Positions 1 to 7,814 of a stretch of 36,311 nucleotides of DNA are shown here, piece after piece. The position numbers and the translations under genes are program-made. The notes under the pieces are model-generated. The model did not search any database and had not been told where the DNA came from. It saw nothing but the letters and a program-made list of their open reading frames with translations. The stretch covers positions 1 through 36,311 of the forward strand of contig VAXH01000074.1 in the NCBI GenBank assembly GCA_005883955.1, given 5' to 3'. Each line of letters starts with the position of its first letter. Positions within the stretch are counted from its first letter, which is position 1. This DNA comes from Actinomycetota bacterium (GTDB taxonomy: Bacteria > Actinomycetota > Thermoleophilia > Gaiellales > Gaiellaceae).

Positions 1-69
1 CTCTGACGGACTCGAACCGTCGACCCCCTCCTTACCATGGAGGTGCTCTACCAACTGAGCTAAGAGGGC
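1..69 (-). tRNA. tRNA-Thr (GGT), 3' end cut by window edge
   Basis: Read on the minus strand, the 5' acceptor strand GCCCTCT, a D-arm, an anticodon stem CCTCC/GGAGG with loop ATGGTAA, a variable loop and a T-arm with GGTTCGAGTCC are all visible. Anticodon GGT (plus-strand ACC at 34-36) specifies threonine. Only AGAG of the 3' acceptor strand lies in the window; the last three paired bases and the discriminator are missing. Confidence 0.95.
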
Positions 70-78
70 AGAGCAGTC

Positions 79-84
79 ATTCTA
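79..84 (-). promoter_or_regulatory. Putative -10 box of tRNA-Thr
   Basis: TAGAAT on the minus strand, ending about 10 nt before the tRNA 5' end. The same decamer CTAGAATGAC stands at the same distance upstream of tRNA-Tyr (3381-3390), which supports a shared promoter core. No convincing -35 was found. Confidence 0.45.
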
Positions 85-387
85 GGCGCTCTTCGCCGCA
101 CCCGAGGGGTCGCGTCTAGGCCGAAGCGAGTGGGTCGAAGGGGCGGGATAGTCCCATGACCCGGCGGTGATCCCGAGGTGGTTTACGAGGGCGGACCGGG
201 CCCACGCCGCGCGGCCGCGAGGAGAACGCGTCGGGGTAAGCCCCACCGGCTGGCCGCAGGCGTTCAGCCGCAACTGCGCGGACCGACTCTAGAACGAAGG
301 GCGCTGTTTTCCCCGCAGGAAACCCAGCCCGCACGTGCAATCTCTGGCTCCCCGGCGTACAGTCTGACGGGCACCCAGGCCCAGGGG
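85..387. other. Intergenic region with no supported gene
   Basis: About 300 bp between the tRNA-Thr promoter and the chosen start of the histidine kinase. The kinase frame is open back to a GTG at 178, but that extra stretch encodes a basic, low-complexity peptide with no family resemblance. No RNA gene or clear promoter was recognised. Confidence 0.4.
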
Positions 388-2196
388 GTGACTTTGAAGC
401 TAGCGGTCGAGATTCTGCGGTACGTCAGCCTGGTGGCTTACGTGGCGCTTGCGCTGGCCACGATCAATCAATGGCGGCGGCAGCGCGACCGGGCGGCCGC
501 CTGGGCGGCGCTCTGCTTCGGGACGCTCGGCCTGGTTGTCGTACTCGGACAAAGGCAGATCGTTCCGGAGCACCCCAGCGGTTTCCTCGAGAACTTCCTC
601 CAGCGGCTCGACATCGCGTTTCTGCTGCTCTTCCCCTACCTGCTGCACCGGTTCACGACCGTCTTCCGGAACGCGACCTCGAGATTGGAGAGCGCGCTCG
701 GGTTGATGACTGTCGCGATGCTCGTCTGGACGTTCGCGCTGCCCCACATCCCCGAGCCGGGCCAACCTCGCCCCTGGGGGTTCATCGCTTATCTCACGGG
801 CTTTTTGATCCACTGGACAGTGCTCTCCTCGGTCGCGGCAACCCGGCTTTGGCGGGCCGGGCGGGGCCAGCCGGCGGTCGCGCGCCGGCGGATGCGGATC
901 CTCGCGTTCGCTGCGGCGCTGCTGACGATCACGTTGTTTGCGGCGGCCGCGACGAGCCGGTCGTACTCCGTCCTCGCGCTCGTCAGCTCGGCGCTCGGGA
1001 TCGCCAGCGCACTTGCGTTCCTTGTGGCCTTGGTGCCGCCGGCGGTCGTCCGGATGATCTGGCGCAGGCCGGCACAGGAACGCGTCCAGGACGCCGTTCG
1101 GGATCTGATCACGTTGAGCCGCAGCCAGGCGGAGGTTGCGGCCCGGGTGCTCGGGCCGATGGCCGAAATCGTCGGCGCCCGCGCGCTCTGTATCCGGAAC
1201 AACGAAGGAGAGCTGGTGGGCTCGTACGGCCTGGAGGAGGGCGAGCTCGAGCCCGCACACACCGGTGACGCCCAGCAATTCGAGCTCGACATCCCTTCCG
1301 GCTGGCTGACGGTTTGGACATCGCCGTATGCGCCATTCTTCGGCCGCGAGGAGCTGCGGCTGCTCGAGACGGTCGGCGCCTTCACCGGTCTGGCGCTCGA
1401 CCGGGTACGGCTGTTCCAGCAGGAGCACGAGGCGCGGCTCGCCCTCGAGCGTGCCGACGAGATCAAGACGAACTTCATCGCCCTCGCCTCGCACGAGCTG
1501 CGGACTCCAGTGACGACGATCCTCGGCCTGGCCACGACCCTCAATCGCCGCGGTGACCAACTCGACGAGCGGCAACGGCAAGAGCTCCGCGAGACCCTCG
1601 AGCGCCAAGCCGACCGGACGGCGAAGCTCGTCGAGCAGTTGCTCGACCTCTCCCGCCTCGACGCCGACGCGATCTCGATCACCCCCGAGCCCATCAACCT
1701 GCGCGACCGGGTTGAAGAGATAGTCGCCTCCGTCGCGGCCGAACGAAGCGACGATGTTCTGATCAGGATCGATCCCGATCTCGAGGCTCCTGCCGATCCT
1801 GGCGCCCTCGACCGGATCGTCGGCAACCTTGTCGCGAATGCGTTGCGGTATGGCTCGCCCCCGGTCAACGTCGACGCCGTGCAGCACGACCGCCACCTCC
1901 GCGTCTTCGTCGAGGATCACGGCGACGGCGTGCCGGTGCAGTTCGTTCCGCAGCTATTCGAGCGCTTCACCCGCGGCGGCCGCGAGCGCGTCGGCGGAGC
2001 CGGGCTGGGCCTGGCGATTGCACGCTCGTATGCACGCGCTCACGACGGCGACCTCGTCTACGAGGAAGCGGAGCCGCACGGCGCGCGCTTCCAGCTCGTG
2101 CTGCCGGTGAAAAACCACGGGAACAGCGATCCAGGCGAGATTCCGGCGGAGACGCCGCCCGAGGTCGAAGCGCATCGCTGGCGGATTCTCGACTAG
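388..2196 (+). CDS. Membrane sensor histidine kinase
   Basis: Sensor kinase of about 602 residues, starting at GTG 388 (a longer start at GTG 178 is possible). The N-terminal roughly 220 residues contain about seven hydrophobic segments. A GAF-like linker follows, then a HisKA domain with the phospho-acceptor in SHELRTP (H369). The HATPase domain has an N box (NALRYG, N484), a G1 box DHGDGVP and a G2 box GAGLGLAIA. Autophosphorylation and transfer to a response regulator are expected from the family. No response regulator gene adjoins, so it is an orphan here and its signal is unknown. Its stop overlaps the end of the convergent VOC-DUF429 gene by a few bases. Confidence 0.88.
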   Translation: MTLKLAVEILRYVSLVAYVALALATINQWRRQRDRAAAWAALCFGTLGLVVVLGQRQIVPEHPSGFLENFLQRLDIAFLLLFPYLLHRFTTVFRNATSRLESALGLMTVAMLVWTFALPHIPEPGQPRPWGFIAYLTGFLIHWTVLSSVAATRLWRAGRGQPAVARRRMRILAFAAALLTITLFAAAATSRSYSVLALVSSALGIASALAFLVALVPPAVVRMIWRRPAQERVQDAVRDLITLSRSQAEVAARVLGPMAEIVGARALCIRNNEGELVGSYGLEEGELEPAHTGDAQQFELDIPSGWLTVWTSPYAPFFGREELRLLETVGAFTGLALDRVRLFQQEHEARLALERADEIKTNFIALASHELRTPVTTILGLATTLNRRGDQLDERQRQELRETLERQADRTAKLVEQLLDLSRLDADAISITPEPINLRDRVEEIVASVAAERSDDVLIRIDPDLEAPADPGALDRIVGNLVANALRYGSPPVNVDAVQHDRHLRVFVEDHGDGVPVQFVPQLFERFTRGGRERVGGAGLGLAIARSYARAHDGDLVYEEAEPHGARFQLVLPVKNHGNSDPGEIPAETPPEVEAHRWRILD

Positions 2197-3176
2197 CGCC
2201 AGATCGCGCCGACCCGCTCGCTGTGGTCTTGCGGTAGCGGTAGGGCCTCCCCGAGCGCATAGCGTCTGGCGCTCCAAGCGGCGACGGTCGCGTCGAGCAG
2301 GTCGGGTTCGGCGATCCGTGGGACCGATGCCGGAAGGTCGATTCCGGCCTGCTCGAGAAGCAGCCGGCGCTCGGCGAGGCCGTCCGCCCGATGCTTCGAG
2401 AGCAAGGGTCTGTGGCCGAGCTCGCGGAACGAGACCTCGGGATGAACCTCGATCACGCGCTCGTCCTCGTGAGCGTATTCGTCGACCTCGAGGATTCGGT
2501 CCCGCAGAGCGTATGACTGCGCCGAGATCGACTTGCCGGTCAGGTCGAGCGCAACGCGCCGGGCCTCGGCGTAGGTGGGCGTCTGGAGGACGCGGCGCAC
2601 GGGGGTCGTGAAGACGCTCGGCGCGCGTGGCCCGACAAAACGCCGGGCGGCTATGTCGGCGGGTCGGGCGCCTTCGTCAAGGATCCCGATTGGAATGTCG
2701 ACCGCGACGACCTGAGCGTCGACCAAGAGCGCCTCTGCGAACGTCGCGCAGCGGAAGGTCTCCATCACGCGGCTTTCCTCGAGGACGACCACCGCCCAGC
2801 CGCCGCTGGCGAGATCGACGCCGGCCACGCGGAGCGTCCTCGGACGCTGCGTCAGCGTGACGAGGTTGCCGTCCGGGTCGCGGTAGGCAGCGGTTCGTCC
2901 CCACGGCTCGTCCCGGGGTTCGCGCACGACCTCCGCCTCGGCGGCTACAGCACGTGCGTGAGCGCTCTCCAGGTCGTCGACGAAGAAGCCGATCTCGGCG
3001 TTTTCCGTCCGTCCTGGGTCGGCCGGAAAAAGCGCCAGATGGAGGTAGGCGCCGTCCCGCCACGAGACTTCCGCATGGGCTTGAGGTGGTTGGCCGGACT
3101 CGAAGGGGACGCCGAATGCCTCGCGGTAGAACCACGCGGAGGCGGCGATGTCGCGGACGCGGATCGCGACGAACAC
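2193..3176 (-). CDS. VOC (glyoxalase-like) domain fused to DUF429
   Basis: A 327-residue protein with GTG start at 3176. Residues 1 to about 112 resemble the vicinal oxygen chelate fold: FVAIRVRDIAASAWFY at the N terminus, then FFVDDLESAHA and YRDPDGNLVTL. Residues about 115-327 match DUF429, a predicted nuclease-like RNase H-fold family: VAGVDLASGGW, VVAVDIPIGI, RFVGPRAPSVF and VIEVHPEVSF. The two domains are joined in one frame with no sign of frameshift. Function is unknown; the VOC part could be a small-molecule or metal-binding enzyme domain. No clear ribosome binding site was seen, so the start is provisional. Confidence 0.8.
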   Translation of the reverse strand: MFVAIRVRDIAASAWFYREAFGVPFESGQPPQAHAEVSWRDGAYLHLALFPADPGRTENAEIGFFVDDLESAHARAVAAEAEVVREPRDEPWGRTAAYRDPDGNLVTLTQRPRTLRVAGVDLASGGWAVVVLEESRVMETFRCATFAEALLVDAQVVAVDIPIGILDEGARPADIAARRFVGPRAPSVFTTPVRRVLQTPTYAEARRVALDLTGKSISAQSYALRDRILEVDEYAHEDERVIEVHPEVSFRELGHRPLLSKHRADGLAERRLLLEQAGIDLPASVPRIAEPDLLDATVAAWSARRYALGEALPLPQDHSERVGAIWR

Positions 3177-3252
3177 GAGGCGCGGGTCGCTGCGCGATGT
3201 TGGCCTAGCTTTGCTGGGTGAACCTCCCGTTTCCCCCAGACTCCCTCCACCG

Positions 3253-3277
3253 GTCCGTCGTGCTGCGCACGACGGAC
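3253..3277. terminator. Strong hairpin downstream of tRNA-Tyr
   Basis: Perfect 11-bp stem GTCCGTCGTGC/GCACGACGGAC with a 3-nt loop, beginning 14 nt after the 3' end of the minus-strand tRNA-Tyr. There is no T tract, so it may be a 3'-processing or factor-dependent stop rather than a classical intrinsic terminator. Confidence 0.4.
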
Positions 3278-3290
3278 GATCGCTACGCGA

Positions 3291-3372
3291 TGGGGGCGGG
3301 AGGATTCGAACCTCCGTAGGCTAAGCCGACGGGTTTACAGCCCGTTCCCTTTGGCCACTCGGGCACACCCCC
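3291..3372 (-). tRNA. tRNA-Tyr (GTA)
   Basis: Class II tRNA on the minus strand. The acceptor GGGGGTG pairs with CGCCCCC (one G-U) and the discriminator is A. The anticodon stem is ACGGG/CCCGT with loop CTGTAAA; anticodon GTA lies at plus 3336-3338. A long variable arm and the T-arm GGTTCGAATCC follow. CCA is not encoded. Confidence 0.97.
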
Positions 3373-3383
3373 TGGAGGGCGTC

Positions 3384-3389
3384 ATTCTA
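3384..3389 (-). promoter_or_regulatory. Putative -10 box of tRNA-Tyr
   Basis: TAGAAT on the minus strand, about 11 nt before the tRNA 5' end and inside the decamer CTAGAATGAC shared with the tRNA-Thr promoter. Confidence 0.45.
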
Positions 3390-3449
3390 GCTTCGTCGCC
3401 GCGGCGGGCTTCGCTCGGCGCGGTCGCAAACGATTGTCCGAAGCAGATC

Positions 3450-3494
3450 CGATGGAAAGCCGCCATGGCGCCGAAGGCGCCCGGCTTTCCATCG
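3450..3494. repeat. Long two-stage hairpin
   Basis: Arms CGATGGAAAGCCG (3450-3462) and CGGCTTTCCATCG (3482-3494) are perfectly complementary over 13 bp. Inside them GGCGCC (3467-3472) can pair with GGCGCC (3476-3481) around a GAA loop. It lies 7 nt after the 3' end of the tRNA-Tyr fragment on the minus strand. It could be a terminator or a REP-like palindrome; no T tract follows. Confidence 0.6.
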
Positions 3495-3501
3495 TCGAGG
3501 A

Positions 3502-3531
3502 CGTTCCCTTTGGCCACTCGGGCACACCCCC
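3502..3531 (-). pseudogene. tRNA-Tyr 5' fragment (30-nt exact duplicate)
   Basis: These 30 bases are identical to 3343-3372, nucleotides 1-30 of tRNA-Tyr: acceptor strand, D-arm and start of the anticodon stem. Nothing downstream completes a tRNA. A -10-like TACAAT (minus strand, 3546-3541) precedes it at nearly the same distance as in the intact gene. It is therefore most likely the remnant of a tandem tRNA-Tyr gene that kept its promoter. An alternative is a chimeric small RNA made of the tRNA 5' half and the following hairpin. Confidence 0.75.
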
Positions 3532-3568
3532 GGGTCGGCAATTGTAGCGGGGTGTTTACGATCCCTTG

Positions 3569-4693
3569 GTGGCGCGTTACGACGTGATCGTCGTCGGCGC
3601 CGGGCCTGCCGGCTCGACGACGGCTTACCGTCTCGCGCGCGCGGGCGCGCGCGTGTGCCTAGTTGACCGCGCTCGGTTTCCGCGCGACAAGCCATGCGGC
3701 GGTGGCCTGACGCTGCGCGCGGTGCGGGAGCTCCCGTTCTCGGTCGAGCCGGTGATCGAAGACCGCGTCCACACGCTCGAGCTCGGGCTTCGCTACGGGC
3801 GACGCTGGAGCCGACGCGCCGAAGAGCCGCTCGTGCTGATGACCCAGCGGCGCCGGCTCGACGCCTTCCTCGCCGGTCGGGCGGCCGGCGCGGGTGCCGA
3901 GTTCCGCGACGGGGCGAAGGTGACGGTGGCCGACCCGGCGGGAGCGGTCATGATCGAGGGCGAGCGGCTCGAGGCCGACGTCGTGGTCGGCGCCGACGGC
4001 GCCAACGGAGTCACGGCGCGCGCTGTCGGCCTGCCGGCGCACGAGCACGGGGTCGCGCTTGAAGGCAACGTCGGCTACGCGCACGTCTCGCGCGAGCGCT
4101 TCGGCGGGCGGGCCGTCGTCGAGCTGGGCGCGGTTCCTGGTGGCTACGCCTGGGTCTTTCCGAAGGGCGACCACGTCAATGTCGGCGTCGGCGGCTGGCA
4201 GAGCGAAGGGCCGAGGCTGCGCGAGCGGCTTCGGGAGCTCTGCGCGGCCTTCGAGATCGACGAGGCCGACGTCCGCGACCTGCGCGGGCACCGGCTGCCG
4301 ATGCGAGGCGCGTCGCGGCGGCCCAGCGAGGGGCGGGTCCTCCTCGTCGGCGACGCCGCCGGGCTCGTCGACCCGCTGTCCGGAGACGGCATGTACGAGG
4401 CCTTCGTCAGCGGGAGGCTCGCCGCGGAAGCGACGCTCGATCTCCTGCACGGCCGGGCGGATGATCTCAGGCCCTACGCCGAGCGGTTCGAGGCGGCCTT
4501 CGCACCGCTGGAGAGCGTGTCCTGGCGCGCGAAGCTCGCCTTCGAGCGCTTTCCGGGGCTTGCCTACCGACTGGCGACCACCAACTTGTCGTGGCGGCTC
4601 TTCCAGGCCGTCGTCCGCGGGGACCGGAACGCTTCGGATACGCACGGCCTCAGGGGCGCCCCGCTTCGCGTCCTGCAAGCGTTGGGCGCCTAG
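3569..4693 (+). CDS. Geranylgeranyl-reductase-family FAD-dependent oxidoreductase
   Basis: About 374 residues; GTG at 3569 is preferred, with TTG at 3566 in the same frame. The N-terminal FAD dinucleotide-binding motif is VVGAGPAGSTTAYRLARAG, followed by DRARFPRDKPCGGG, typical of the family. Further family motifs are PGGYAWVFPKGDHVNVGVGG (about 190-210) and GDAAGLVDPLSGDGMYEA (about 261-278), which contacts FAD. Relatives reduce isoprenoid double bonds, for example in menaquinone side chains or lipids; the substrate here cannot be told from sequence. The gene stands alone and ends 17 bp from the convergent PilX-like gene. Confidence 0.88.
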   Translation: MARYDVIVVGAGPAGSTTAYRLARAGARVCLVDRARFPRDKPCGGGLTLRAVRELPFSVEPVIEDRVHTLELGLRYGRRWSRRAEEPLVLMTQRRRLDAFLAGRAAGAGAEFRDGAKVTVADPAGAVMIEGERLEADVVVGADGANGVTARAVGLPAHEHGVALEGNVGYAHVSRERFGGRAVVELGAVPGGYAWVFPKGDHVNVGVGGWQSEGPRLRERLRELCAAFEIDEADVRDLRGHRLPMRGASRRPSEGRVLLVGDAAGLVDPLSGDGMYEAFVSGRLAAEATLDLLHGRADDLRPYAERFEAAFAPLESVSWRAKLAFERFPGLAYRLATTNLSWRLFQAVVRGDRNASDTHGLRGAPLRVLQALGA

Positions 4694-4710
4694 CGCCCTG
4701 GAACCGCCGG

Positions 4711-6330
4711 TTAGCCGCCGATGAAACTATTCGGCGGCTGCGGCGCCGAGAACTTCCCTGGGCCGCCCGGCGTCGCCGCCGGGACGTTCGCCAGCGTCGG
4801 AAACGGATAAGTGGTCAAGGACTGCCCGACCGTCAGCCGGTGAGCGATCAGCGGCCCCTCGGTCGAGGAACTGGTGCTGACGTCGATCCGGTCGGTCGAC
4901 TGGATCGCGCCCTGAAAGCCGACCCCGTTCAGCTCGATCGAGACGTCGGCAGCGGGGACATCGGGGGCGCAGCAGGCAGCCTTGTGCCCGGCGACCAGCT
5001 CGAGGAACTTGCTGTTCGGATCCCAGTGGCCGTTCTGCCAGTCGCAGTCCTTGCCGTTCGCAGCGATGACCGCGCAGACGGTCGTCCCCTTGATCACGAG
5101 CGAGCCCGAGGCGAAGAGGGCGCCGATTCCGGTGTAGCTGATCACGCCGCCACTGTCGATGCGGACGTTCCCGTCGATGAAGATGCTGCCGCTGACGGTC
5201 AGAACCTTCGAGGTCGCGTTCCAGGAAAGCTCGCCGATCGGCGTCTTGCAGCTGTAGCTCGCCGTCGGGGTCAGCGAGACGGTGCCGCTGGCACCGGTAA
5301 CGCTCAGGTTCTCCTTCGTGGCGTCGGGGCTCGAACCGGAGCCGGCGTCGGTGTCGAAGACAGGTGGCGTCCCGCTCTTGGTGATGCAGGGGTAATAGGG
5401 GCCTGGGCTCGAGTTCAGATACCACTTCGTCCAGTCCGGCTGCGGCGTCGTCAGACTCCCGAGCGTGGTGTCGGGCGCCGGGTTCGCGTAAACGGCGTCG
5501 GCGGCGCTGCAGGGTGAGTGGAAGATGGTTGCGCCGGCGATCCGGCAGCCGCCGTGAATGTGGACACCGGTCGTGACCGGGCTCGCGAGCGTGCCGACGC
5601 TGTTTTGGGGGCTGTTGTAGCTGAGCGTGCCGAGAATCCATAGCGGGCCGCCGCTGATCGTGGCCGAGTTGTAGAGGCAGGCGTTGCCGGCAATGTAGAG
5701 CGGCGAGCCCATCGAGGAGTTGTTCAGCTGGCTGTAGTCGCAGCCGCTCGGATCGCCGCTGCCGTAGACATAGACGTAGTCCCAGACCGGGTTCGTCAGG
5801 CCGTCCTGGTAAACGGGCGTGACCTTCACCTGGACGCTCGTCGTCCGCTTGATCGCGCTCGCGTTCCCGCCGGTCGGGTTGGGCACACTGGCGGTGCCGG
5901 TCAGCGTCCAGACTTCCGGGGTGACCGCTTGGTTCAGCGTCCCCGTCCAGCTGACCGTCTGGCCGTCGTAGACTGCCGTCCGCGCCGCGCAGGGAAGCGC
6001 CTCGCCTGAGCTGCAGAAAAGATAGGGGTTGGCAGGGTTCGTCCCGGGCTTGAAGACAGTCGCCAGGGCGTTGTTGAGGCCCGCCTCGGCGCTGACGCTG
6101 CCTCGCGTCGCGGAGGAGCTATACGACGCGCTACGGGCGCCCGAAGTCGAGTACGCCACCAGGGTCGCCCCTGTCGTCGCCAGCGCAAGCATCAGCCCGA
6201 GTGCCAGCACGAGCGCCATCCCGCGCTCAACACGGCACAGTCGCGCCCAGGACCGGAGAGAGGCCGGGCGCGGAGATCCGAGCGGCGCTTCTTGCGCCGT
6301 GCCGACTGTGGCTGTTCTCTTGGCTGTCAC
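4711..6330 (-). CDS. PilX-like type IV pilus-associated protein
   Basis: A 539-residue protein from GTG 6330. After about 36 basic residues comes GMALVLALGLMLALATTG, a single hydrophobic segment like the N terminus of PilX minor pilins, then the small-residue stretch SASYSSSATRGSVSAEAG. The usual glutamate at mature position +5 is absent. The rest is a long Thr/Ser/Gly- and Cys-containing exported region, probably beta-rich. Family PilX proteins are under 200 residues, so this is an unusually large version. Its place at the edge of the pilus island supports a pilus tip, priming or adhesion role, which is inference. No sigma-28-like motif was found upstream. Confidence 0.65.
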   Translation of the reverse strand: MTAKRTATVGTAQEAPLGSPRPASLRSWARLCRVERGMALVLALGLMLALATTGATLVAYSTSGARSASYSSSATRGSVSAEAGLNNALATVFKPGTNPANPYLFCSSGEALPCAARTAVYDGQTVSWTGTLNQAVTPEVWTLTGTASVPNPTGGNASAIKRTTSVQVKVTPVYQDGLTNPVWDYVYVYGSGDPSGCDYSQLNNSSMGSPLYIAGNACLYNSATISGGPLWILGTLSYNSPQNSVGTLASPVTTGVHIHGGCRIAGATIFHSPCSAADAVYANPAPDTTLGSLTTPQPDWTKWYLNSSPGPYYPCITKSGTPPVFDTDAGSGSSPDATKENLSVTGASGTVSLTPTASYSCKTPIGELSWNATSKVLTVSGSIFIDGNVRIDSGGVISYTGIGALFASGSLVIKGTTVCAVIAANGKDCDWQNGHWDPNSKFLELVAGHKAACCAPDVPAADVSIELNGVGFQGAIQSTDRIDVSTSSSTEGPLIAHRLTVGQSLTTYPFPTLANVPAATPGGPGKFSAPQPPNSFIGG

Positions 6331-6644
6331 TGGGGCATTTCCGATCCTCGACCGCGCCTGGAGCGGCTGTGGCCGACATCGCGCGCGTCCGCCGGCCGCC
6401 AGATGCTTCGAGCCAAGTACCGGGACCTTCCCGCAACCAGAAGACCCGGCGAGCTCTTCGCACGAATAGAGTCGGCTGGCGCCGGGCCCTCGTTAACCCC
6501 CTCTTGGAGGGATGCCGCCTCGGCTGATGAGACGACGACTTCGGGGCGAAGGGCGCAAGCTCCCGTCTCGACGCTTTGCGCCATTGCCGCAAGTCCGCCG
6601 GAGTGTTCTCAAGGCTTCCAACGTCGCTGCCGATGTCCAGCGTC
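6331..6644. other. Divergent intergenic region between PilX-like gene and pilT1
   Basis: About 314 bp separating two divergent pilus genes. It contains the pilT1 promoter motif (6609-6636) and a hairpin at 6552-6582, GGCGCAAGC paired with GCTTTGCGCC through 9 bp with one bulge. No start-supported ORF or named riboswitch could be recognised. Confidence 0.45.
6609..6636 (+). promoter_or_regulatory. Sigma-28-like promoter of pilT1
   Basis: TCAA (6609-6612), 16 nt, then GCCGATGT (6629-6636). The same spacing and sequence recur before six other pilus units. Transcription would begin near 6643-6645, close to the GTG at 6645. Confidence 0.6.
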
Positions 6645-7814
6645 GTGGAGCTGAATGCGGTCCTTCGGCGTGCCGTGGAAGAGGGTGCGAGCGACGTTCA
6701 CCTGAAGGTGGGCCAGTTCCCCGTTGCCCGCTGCGACGGGACGCTGACGCCATTCGCCGACCATCCGCGGCTCACAGACGCCGACCTCGAAGCCGCGCTC
6801 GCGATCGTCTCGGAGCTAACGCCCGCGAGGCGCGAATCCTTCTACGAGACCGGAGAGCTCGACATCGCCTACACGAGCGGAGACCTGCCGCGCTTCCGCG
6901 TCAATGCCTTTCGCCAGCGCGGCTCGATCTCGTTCGCCTTCCGCGTCATCCCAAAGCATGTCCCGAGCTTCGAGGATTTGAGGATGCCGCCGGGAGTGAA
7001 GGCGATGGCCGACGAACACCGCGGCCTCGTGCTCGTGACCGGCGCGACGGGATCGGGAAAGACGACGACGCTCGCGGCGATCATCGACCACATCAACAAG
7101 ACGCGCCGGCAGCACATCGTCACTGTCGAAGATCCGATCGAGATCCTGCACGACGACCAGGGCTGCATCGTCAACCAGCGCGAGGTTGGTATCGACACCG
7201 AGTCTTACCTCGCCGCCCTACGCCGGGCGCTACGCCAGGACCCGGACGTGATCCTGATCGGCGAGCTCCGCGATGCCGAGAGCGCCGAGACGGCGCTGAA
7301 GGCCGCCGAGTCCGGCCATCTCGTCTTTTCGACCATGCACACGATCGATGCGGCGGAGACGCTCGGCCGGATGATCGAATTCTTCCCCGGCATCAAACAG
7401 GCGCAGATCCGCTCGATCCTCGCCGGTGTCCTGCGCGGGATCGTCAGCCAGCGGCTCCTTCCCCGCAAGGACGGAGGCCGGGTGGCGGCCGTCGAGGTGA
7501 TGGTCAACAACGCGCGGATCTCGGATTTGATCCGGGAGAGCAAGACCGAGGAGATCCCCGACGCAATGGCCGAGGGCGCGTTCTTCCAGATGCAGACCTT
7601 CGAGCAGGCGCTGATCGAACTCGTCGTCGCCGGCGACATCGATCGTGAGACCGCGGCCAGCGCGGCCACGAGCCAGCACGACTTCATGGTCGCGCTCGAG
7701 CACGCGCTCAAGCGCCAAGCCGCAGGGGTCAGCAAGGAAGACGAGCTGCCGCAGTCCGCGCCTCCCGAGGAGGAGCCGGAGATGCCCAGCCTGCGGGTCG
7801 CACGGGCAGAGTGA
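6645..7814 (+). CDS. pilT: PilT-family pilus retraction ATPase (copy 1)
   Basis: About 389 residues from GTG 6645 (MELNAVLRRAVEEGASDVHL), which matches where PilT proteins normally begin. ATG 6633 in the same frame lies inside the predicted -10 box and is less likely. Walker A is GATGSGKTTT, about residue 133. Later come the Asp box EDPIEIL, Walker B DPDVILIGELRD, the His box STMHTIDAAET, and ARISDLIRES in place of the PilT signature AIRNLIRE. It should be a cytoplasmic hexamer that depolymerises pili. Its stop overlaps the start of the wall hydrolase gene, implying translational coupling and one operon through the PilW-like gene. Confidence 0.9.
   Translation: MELNAVLRRAVEEGASDVHLKVGQFPVARCDGTLTPFADHPRLTDADLEAALAIVSELTPARRESFYETGELDIAYTSGDLPRFRVNAFRQRGSISFAFRVIPKHVPSFEDLRMPPGVKAMADEHRGLVLVTGATGSGKTTTLAAIIDHINKTRRQHIVTVEDPIEILHDDQGCIVNQREVGIDTESYLAALRRALRQDPDVILIGELRDAESAETALKAAESGHLVFSTMHTIDAAETLGRMIEFFPGIKQAQIRSILAGVLRGIVSQRLLPRKDGGRVAAVEVMVNNARISDLIRESKTEEIPDAMAEGAFFQMQTFEQALIELVVAGDIDRETAASAATSQHDFMVALEHALKRQAAGVSKEDELPQSAPPEEEPEMPSLRVARAE

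Noticed and set aside
178-387. Longer N terminus for the histidine kinase
   Set aside because: The extra 70 residues are basic and low complexity, and precede the first membrane helix without a ribosome binding site at 178.
400-1920. Long minus-strand ORF opposite the histidine kinase
   Set aside because: A shadow frame of a GC-rich gene: Arg/Glu/Asp-rich, no family pattern. The same holds for long ORFs opposite rpoB, pilC and pilT2.
6520-6560. Hammerhead-like CTGATGAG ... GAA
   Set aside because: The two core boxes are present by chance only; stem II between them does not pair.
6331-6644. Possible c-di-GMP (GEMM) riboswitch before pilT1
   Set aside because: T4P genes often have one and fragments such as CGCAAAGC and a hairpin are present. 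The conserved GEMM core and receptor pairs could not be found in order on either strand.
6633-6644. ATG 6633 as the pilT1 start
   Set aside because: It lies within the predicted -10 box. GTG 6645 fits the usual PilT N terminus better. Not excluded if the promoter is wrong.
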